DNA of 64,000 bases, taken from positions 1-64,000 of the forward strand of contig MU394086.1 of the NCBI GenBank assembly GCA_022578605.1. Direction: 5' to 3'. The translations under genes and the position numbers were made by a program. Below the pieces are notes generated by a model. It saw only the letters and a program-made list of their open reading frames with translations, was not told the origin of the DNA and did not search any database. Shown one piece after another: positions 58,501 through 64,000 of this stretch (position 1 is its first letter; each line of letters starts with the position of its first letter). The stretch is from Camillea tinctor. Taxonomy: Eukaryota > Ascomycota > Sordariomycetes > Xylariales > Xylariaceae.

Positions 58501-58810
58501 TTTAATTAAGTCGTTAACGTTAAAAAATAAAACTTTTTATAAATTAAGTACTACAAGTTTATTTAATATACGTAAAAGTTAATAATAAAAAAATTTAGCT
58601 AATTTTTTAAAAAATGAAATAATTTAGTTTATAAAATTAGCTTTTTAACACAGCTTAATATAAATATAGCATAAATAGTTATAAAAGTATATATTTTATA
58701 AAAAGTTTTTATAATATTTATATATTATAAAAATGCTAGGCTTAAGCTTATTTTTTTTTGTAAAAGTTAAACTTTTTAACTTTAAAAAAGCTTTTATATC
58801 CGTTTTAAAA

Positions 58811-58863
58811 TTAAAACTTATTTTTAAACTAAAACTTATTTTTAAACTAAAACTTATTTTTAA
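58811..58863 (+). repeat. 18-bp tandem repeat
   Basis: Three units of AAAACTTATTTTTAAACT in the AT block. They generate a spurious LKLIFK-type open frame. Confidence 0.8.
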
Positions 58864-59400
58864 AACAGTATTATTGTTATATACGCTAAAACCTTTTAAA
58901 TTGTGTTTTTATTTTAATGATTAGTTTTTAAAGTAAGGCTATTAATATTAAATTGCTTAATATAAAATGTTTATATGCACAGTTTTTTAAATTTTAACTA
59001 AAAAAAAGTTTATGTTATATTTTAATATTTAATTATAAATTTTTATTAATAATACTTTTTTATTTATAAAAAGTTTATTTAAAATTTTTACTATTAAGCT
59101 TTAAATATAATTTAAAATAATAAAATTAAGTATATTGCTTTTTAAATAATTAATATAAACGGTAAATAAAGCTAACCGTTAATATGTTAAAAATTTAAGC
59201 TTTATAATATAATTTATTATATAATATATTAAATTTAATATTTTTACTTTAATAAAAACTAAAAAAAAGTTATAGTTATATTTTAACGCTATTATAATAA
59301 TAAAATTTTAATAACTATAATTATAACTTTAACGTTGTAAATATAAAGCTTTTTTGTTATTAATATAAGTAAATTTTAATAAAAGCTATAGTTAATTTAA

Positions 59401-59570
59401 TGGTTGCATGACAAAGATAGGAAGTCATAATGTACCCCGCATATAAATAGGTTGCGCTTTCCTGCGCAACTTCAATTAAATAGTTCCTTCCTTAAACACA
59501 AATACATAACCGTTTCTCATACTTGTTATTTTTTATCTTTCTTAGTACGTACACCTACCAACATAATTAA
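59401..59570 (+). other. Normal-composition island inside the AT block
   Basis: About 160-170 bp with ordinary base composition, abruptly bounded by AT-rich DNA. It contains ATATAAATAGG, a TATA-box-like word, at about 59440-59451, then a perfect hairpin GTTGCGC-TTTCCT-GCGCAAC at 59451-59470, then a CT/A-rich leader-like stretch. No open frame. It could be a promoter/LTR fragment that escaped RIP or inserted later. Confidence 0.55.
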
Positions 59571-59842
59571 AACAATAAAAAAAACGTAAATTAAGTTATA
59601 GTTTATTTTATTTATTTTATAAATATTTATAACATATAAAACCATATTTATGTTTTTAAGTAATTATTGCAATAAAGTTTTTTTTAAACTTTATATAATT
59701 AGCTAAATAATTTGTATTTTTTTAAAGTTTATTATTAACTTTATATTTATTACTTTTTTTATTATGTTAAGTTTTTAACATTACTTTATTAAAAAACTTT
59801 TTAAAATTGCTATTAATTTAATAAAATACTTTATTTAAATTT

Positions 59843-59859
59843 CGTTATTATTATTATTA

Positions 59860-59891
<32 letters not shown>

Positions 59892-59908
59892 GTTATTATT
59901 ATTATTAT
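59843..59908 (+). repeat. ATT trinucleotide microsatellite
   Basis: About 20 ATT units with two GTT interruptions in the AT block. Confidence 0.85.
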
Positions 59909-62795
59909 AAAAAGTAAAAATAAGTTTTAGGTTTATTGTTGTTATAATATAAAAAAAGATGTTAAAGGGGTTTTTTTAATGGCTTTTTTTTAAAAAGGTT
60001 TTATTTATAAGGCATATAAAATTTTTTTTTTTTGCAAAAAAGTAATATATATTTATTATTATAGTTGTATTTAAGTATTTTTAATATTTTAATTTTTTTT
60101 TTATATTTTTATATTTTTTTTACGCACTTTTTTTTTTTTTACATTATTATATTGCTTTTTTAATGTTTTTATAGTTATTTTAAAATAATTTATTTAAGTA
60201 TATTTTTATTACTATTTTTTTAATGTATAAGTAAAAAATTAAATAAACTTTTTATTTTTTATAAGCAATAAAGTTTTATAATTTATTGCGTTTTTTTTTT
60301 AATATATATTTTTATTAATTTAAGCATTTAATATATAAGCTTTTTTTATATATGTTATATATATTTTAATGTTAATAAGCATTATTAATTATAGGTTTTA
60401 TGTAGTTATTATAAATAAATTTAAACTTTTATGCTTAGCTTAATTAGTTTGCTTTAATTTAATAAATTATTTATATTGTTTTTTAAGCGCATTTTAACTG
60501 TTAAATTTAAAATATTTACATTAGCGCACTTAAAAATAAGTTTTATAATTGCGACTTTAATGTTTTTAAGTATATTTAAAAAAAAAATATTTAATTATTA
60601 AAAAAGGCGTTAATTATATTTTTAAATTTATTAACAATAATAGTATATAGCTTTACTTATTTAATATAAGCATTATTTAAAAAAAAAAGTTTTTTATTTT
60701 AAATTTTATTAAAAATATTGTTTAATTTTAAAGCTTTATAGTTTAAGGCTAAAAAAATTGCAATTAAAATTATTAAGTAGTAATATTTAAATTAAAGCTA
60801 TAAATAAATATAAAGTAAAGCAATGTTTATTACGATTTTATTTTTTTAATATAATAAAAATGTTTTTATTTAGTATATATTTTTTTTTTTAAATAATAAA
60901 AGCGCTTTTTATTTAAACGTACTTTTTATTTATTTTTATTTTGTTTTATTATTTACTTTATTTTTAACATTTTGTTTTTTTTTTTTATTTTTATTTTTAT
61001 TTATAAAATTATATTTTTTTTTTTTTAACTTTTAGTTTTTGTAACTTTTTTTTTAATTTTTGTTTTTTTTTATATTTTTTAATTTATATATTAACTATTT
61101 ATTATTTATTTTATGCTATATTTAAGTTGTTATTGTATATTTTAAGTTTTATGTTTTGTTTTTTTTATTTATTAGTAAAAATTTTATTTTTTTTATTTTT
61201 TTTTATTATATATATTAATTATACTTTCTTTTTAAATTTTTATTTTAATTTTATTTTTTGCAACGTATTTTAGTTTATTTTTTATTATAATGTTATTAAA
61301 AAAAAACTATAAAAAAATTAATAGCAATAATTTTAATTAAAAAATATAAAGATAATTTATTATTATAATGTTTAATAATAACTTTTAAAGTTTAAATATT
61401 AACGAAAATTTTATTTAATAATTAAGTGTAAAAAATAACTTTTTATTTTTTTTATTTTTATTTATTATTAAACGTAATTATTTAATAAATAATTATAACT
61501 TTAAATAGTTTAACTTTATATTTTACGTTATATTTTATAAAATTTGTAATAATATATATTTATATTTTTAAATTTTATTTTATTAATTTAATTTAATTTT
61601 TAAATGCTATGTTAACAAGTTATTTTTTTTATAAAAGGTTTTTAAAAAATTTTATTAAAATTAGTTAAAAAATTTTATTTTTTTAATGAAAAATTATAAT
61701 TAAAAGCTTTTTAAAAAAAAATAATAAGTTATTAATTTAATTTATGTTTTTAATTTAATAAAAAAATTACGATTAGTTAATTATTACGATATAATTAACA
61801 CTTTTAAAGTAATAATTAATATTTATTTTAATTTATAGTTTATAAGTAAAAAAGTTAAAAAAAGTTTAAAATTAGCTATTAAAAGTATTAATGTTTATAT
61901 TTTAATTAAAAACTTTTTATATTTTAACTTAAATTTTAATAAATTTTTACGTTAATTAATATAATTAAATTTAAATTAAGTTTTATAATATTACTATTAT
62001 TTTATTTTTTTGTTTATAATAATATATTTAATTATTAAAGTTTAATTATTTATAATAGTTATAAATAATATGCTATAATTTAAGATTTTTATTTATTAAA
62101 ATAAAAAAAAAAATTTATGTTATTATGCATAATTTTATAAATTTTTATTATATTAATAGTTATTTAAGTAGTATTAAGCTTAATATTTTATAAAAATAAA
62201 TTAATATTTTAAAATAATAATATAATTTTATTTATAATTAAATTGTTATTAAGTTAATTAAAACTTATATGTAAAAAAATTAGCTATTAAATTAATAAAA
62301 TTTTTAATTATATAAAAAAAAGTTTATTTTTAAAAATATTAAAGCTATAGTTTAATAACGTAAGTAAATTATAATTTAAAAATAGTTAAAATTTAAAGTT
62401 ATGCTATAAAAAAGCACTTAAATAGTTTTTAATTAAATTTAACGTTATAATAATAATATTTTTATTGTATAATTTTTACTTTAAAGCTTTTTTTTTAAAT
62501 TATTTTATAATAATAACTTAATAATTATAAATAAAAATAAAATTAATTATAATTAAAATTATTAATTAGTAAAAAATGTTAATATAAAAATTTTTAAAAT
62601 TATATTAGTAGTTAAAGTTATGTAAGCTTTATATTATTATAATATTAATAATAGCAATGTTTATATTTTATTAAATTTTTATAAAGTTATTTGTTTATTT
62701 TGTTATTTTAATTTAAGTGTTAATATTATTGCGGCATATATTATTAACTATTTAAAAAGAAAAAAAAATTAGTTGCTATAAATAGATTTTTTTTT

Positions 62796-62951
62796 ACTGT
62801 AAATTGCAATGTTTTTTACGCTAAAAAAGGAATAGTTTTTATAATATTTAATGTTATATAGATTATAATGTATACTGTAAATTGCAATGTTTTTTACAAT
62901 AAAAAAAAAATAGTTTTTATAACTTTTAATGTTATATAAATTATAATGTAC
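62796..62951 (+). repeat. 78-bp tandem duplication
   Basis: Two copies, 62796-62873 and 62874-62951, each starting ACTGTAAATTGCAATGTTTT and ending TTATAATGTA, differing by several substitutions. It is the clearest duplicated unit in the AT block. Confidence 0.8.
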
Positions 62952-63240
62952 TTTATTATTATTATAAAAGTTTTAATTTGCAATTATAATAGCTAGTTTA
63001 TTTAAATAATTTTTTTATTTTATTTTTACTTTAAAGTATAAAGTTTACTTAATGTTAATTATATTTATAATAAAGCATTAAAAAAAATAGTAAATTTTAA
63101 TGCATTATATAGTTAAAAAAATAATAAGGTTATTTAAAAAAAAATAAAGCTATAATGAAAAAAAATAAGGCTGCATTTTACTTAATTACATGATTATTAC
63201 TAGTTACAAACTTAAGTATTACTTATATATTAAGTAAAAC

Positions 63241-63710
63241 TGTTGGAATAGTGTAAAAGCGGTTAGGCCTAACGGAAGGCTTTTGTTGCAAGCGTTAGCG
63301 CCGCCTCCAGTATGGATAGGTATTAGATCGGCTTAAATAAGCATGTCCCGGCTCGGTTTCTTGAATCTTAGGTATATTCCAGAACCTACTTATCCTCCTT
63401 TTTAATTACACAGCTAAAATATCAGCATGGAAACTACAACATTTATTGTACATACTTTCAAATCAATGCACATGAGTTCAAGAATCAGGAGATCCACCAG
63501 TGATTCCTAAGACCCAGGTCACATGGACTATTCATCACTACATATACACTACATTCCCATGGTCCCCACTTACTGGCTTATATATAACTATTTATATCCT
63601 GCGGCTTAATATACTTCCTCTGTATTAGAAATTGGCCCATTTATTTATACCATTACGTCTTGATCTACTCATTCTCTGCCCCTTCAATAATCAACGAAAG
63701 ACATAAAAGA
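63241..63710 (+). promoter_or_regulatory. Upstream region of right-edge gene
   Basis: Composition returns to normal at TGTTGGAATAG (about 63240), which resembles a copia-type LTR start, and TATTCCAG occurs at about 63372. A solo LTR is possible, but its end could not be fixed. The remainder is presumably the promoter and leader of the gene starting at 63711. Confidence 0.35.
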
Positions 63711-64000
63711 ATGTCTCAAGTAAGTTTACACAGTAAGCAAGAAGAACTATGTATTCTAATGTAGAGGGTAGTATGTATATTGTAACGAATAAGGAGACTT
63801 TACAAATATAGGCAATTTACCAGTTCAGCCTCTCACCCAGCAATATTATGATCACTTGATGGTGTTTTTTAGGGGGTCAACAACGGAGTAGGAAAAGAAA
63901 AGAAATGGGAAGCTGTAGCAGTTACTATTATGACACTAGGGTACTCGTACTTCCTCGTAGACTTGATCGTTGAAGACTCCTTTCATACTAACCCTAAGCC
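63711..64000 (+). CDS. 5' part of an unknown gene at window edge
   Basis: Inferred two-exon start: a 9-nt first exon (ATG TCT CAA, 63711-63719) with a GTAAGT donor, a 153-nt intron ending TTTTTTAG, and exon 2 from 63873 running off the right edge. The join is phase 0: MSQ then GVNNGVGKEKKWEAVAVTIM and LGYSYFLVDLIVEDSFHTNP, open for 42 codons. No family recognised and no signal peptide; the sequence is too short to judge. It is the first gene beyond the AT block, so position effects on its expression are plausible. A different upstream exon is possible. Confidence 0.5.

Larger units (their letters stand above)
54297..63240. other. About 9-kb extremely AT-rich, gene-free block
   Basis: From the TTAAAACTTACGC onset to about 63240 the sequence is almost only A and T, with GC estimated by eye at well under 20 percent, and with sharp edges at both ends. 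There is no coding frame; the single 63-codon frame at 58733-58924 is a Lys/Phe/Leu translation of an 18-bp repeat. Residual C and G sit mainly in GC, GCG and GCT contexts, while CA and TG appear scarce, as expected when CpA has been converted to TpA by repeat-induced point mutation. The likely origin is one or more transposable elements beyond recognition. A centromere-like role is not supported by one block of this size. Confidence 0.8.

Noticed and set aside
58733..58924. 63-residue frame in the AT block
   Set aside because: Pure translation of an 18-bp AT-rich tandem repeat; no coding signature.
54297..63240. AT block as mitochondrial DNA insertion
   Set aside because: No mitochondrial gene, rRNA or tRNA pattern is visible. 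Loss of CA/TG fits RIP better.

Overview
This is a window from a filamentous ascomycete nuclear genome. Genes carry 50-90 nt spliceosomal introns with GTAAGT-type donors. The recognisable products (Nar1, Abp1 with ADF-homology and SH3 domains, DUF1996, Fungal_trans_2-like, F-box, HeLo-like/NACHT/ankyrin proteins) are fungal. Long AT-rich tracts resemble RIP-mutated repeats. The style fits Sordariomycetes (possibly Xylariales), but that is inference.

Layout. 1-22.5 kb is a gene-rich housekeeping region: the 5' exon of a GFA/CENP-V-like enzyme (-), an acidic and RG-rich protein of unknown function (-), a small hypothetical protein (-), a SUZ-domain RNA-binding protein (+) converging on the cytosolic Fe-S assembly factor nar1 (-), a CYSTM protein (-), and actin-binding protein abp1 (-) divergent from a three-finger C2H2 protein (+) that may be an INO80 Iec1-like subunit. 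22.5-25 kb holds a decayed gene relic and a Nudix-like protein with an eroded Nudix box.

26-36.5 kb looks like an accessory, immunity-like cluster: two tandem paralogous ankyrin proteins (+) with a shared C-terminal domain I do not recognise, then a complete STAND/NLR-type protein (HeLo-like N-terminus, NACHT-type NTPase, ankyrin repeats; -). The Walker A motif of the NLR is carried by a 25-nt microexon. Three copies of a short dispersed repeat lie at the left edge, the middle and the right edge of this cluster.

38-53 kb has a transcription-factor-like protein (+), a nine-exon SMP-30/gluconolactonase family enzyme with a membrane-anchor N-terminus (-), an F-box protein (-), a small PD-(D/E)XK nuclease-like protein (+), an M24-family metallopeptidase-like protein (+) and a secreted DUF1996 protein (-). 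A 10-N assembly gap sits in homopolymer A at 43.1 kb.

54.3-63.24 kb is an extremely AT-rich, gene-free block that looks RIP-degraded, interrupted by one island of about 160 bp with normal composition, a TATA-like box and a hairpin. The window ends in the first exons of another gene (63711 onward).

All exon structures were joined by hand from splice signals and reading frame, and each one closes in frame. Functions rest on motifs I recognise, not on searches.
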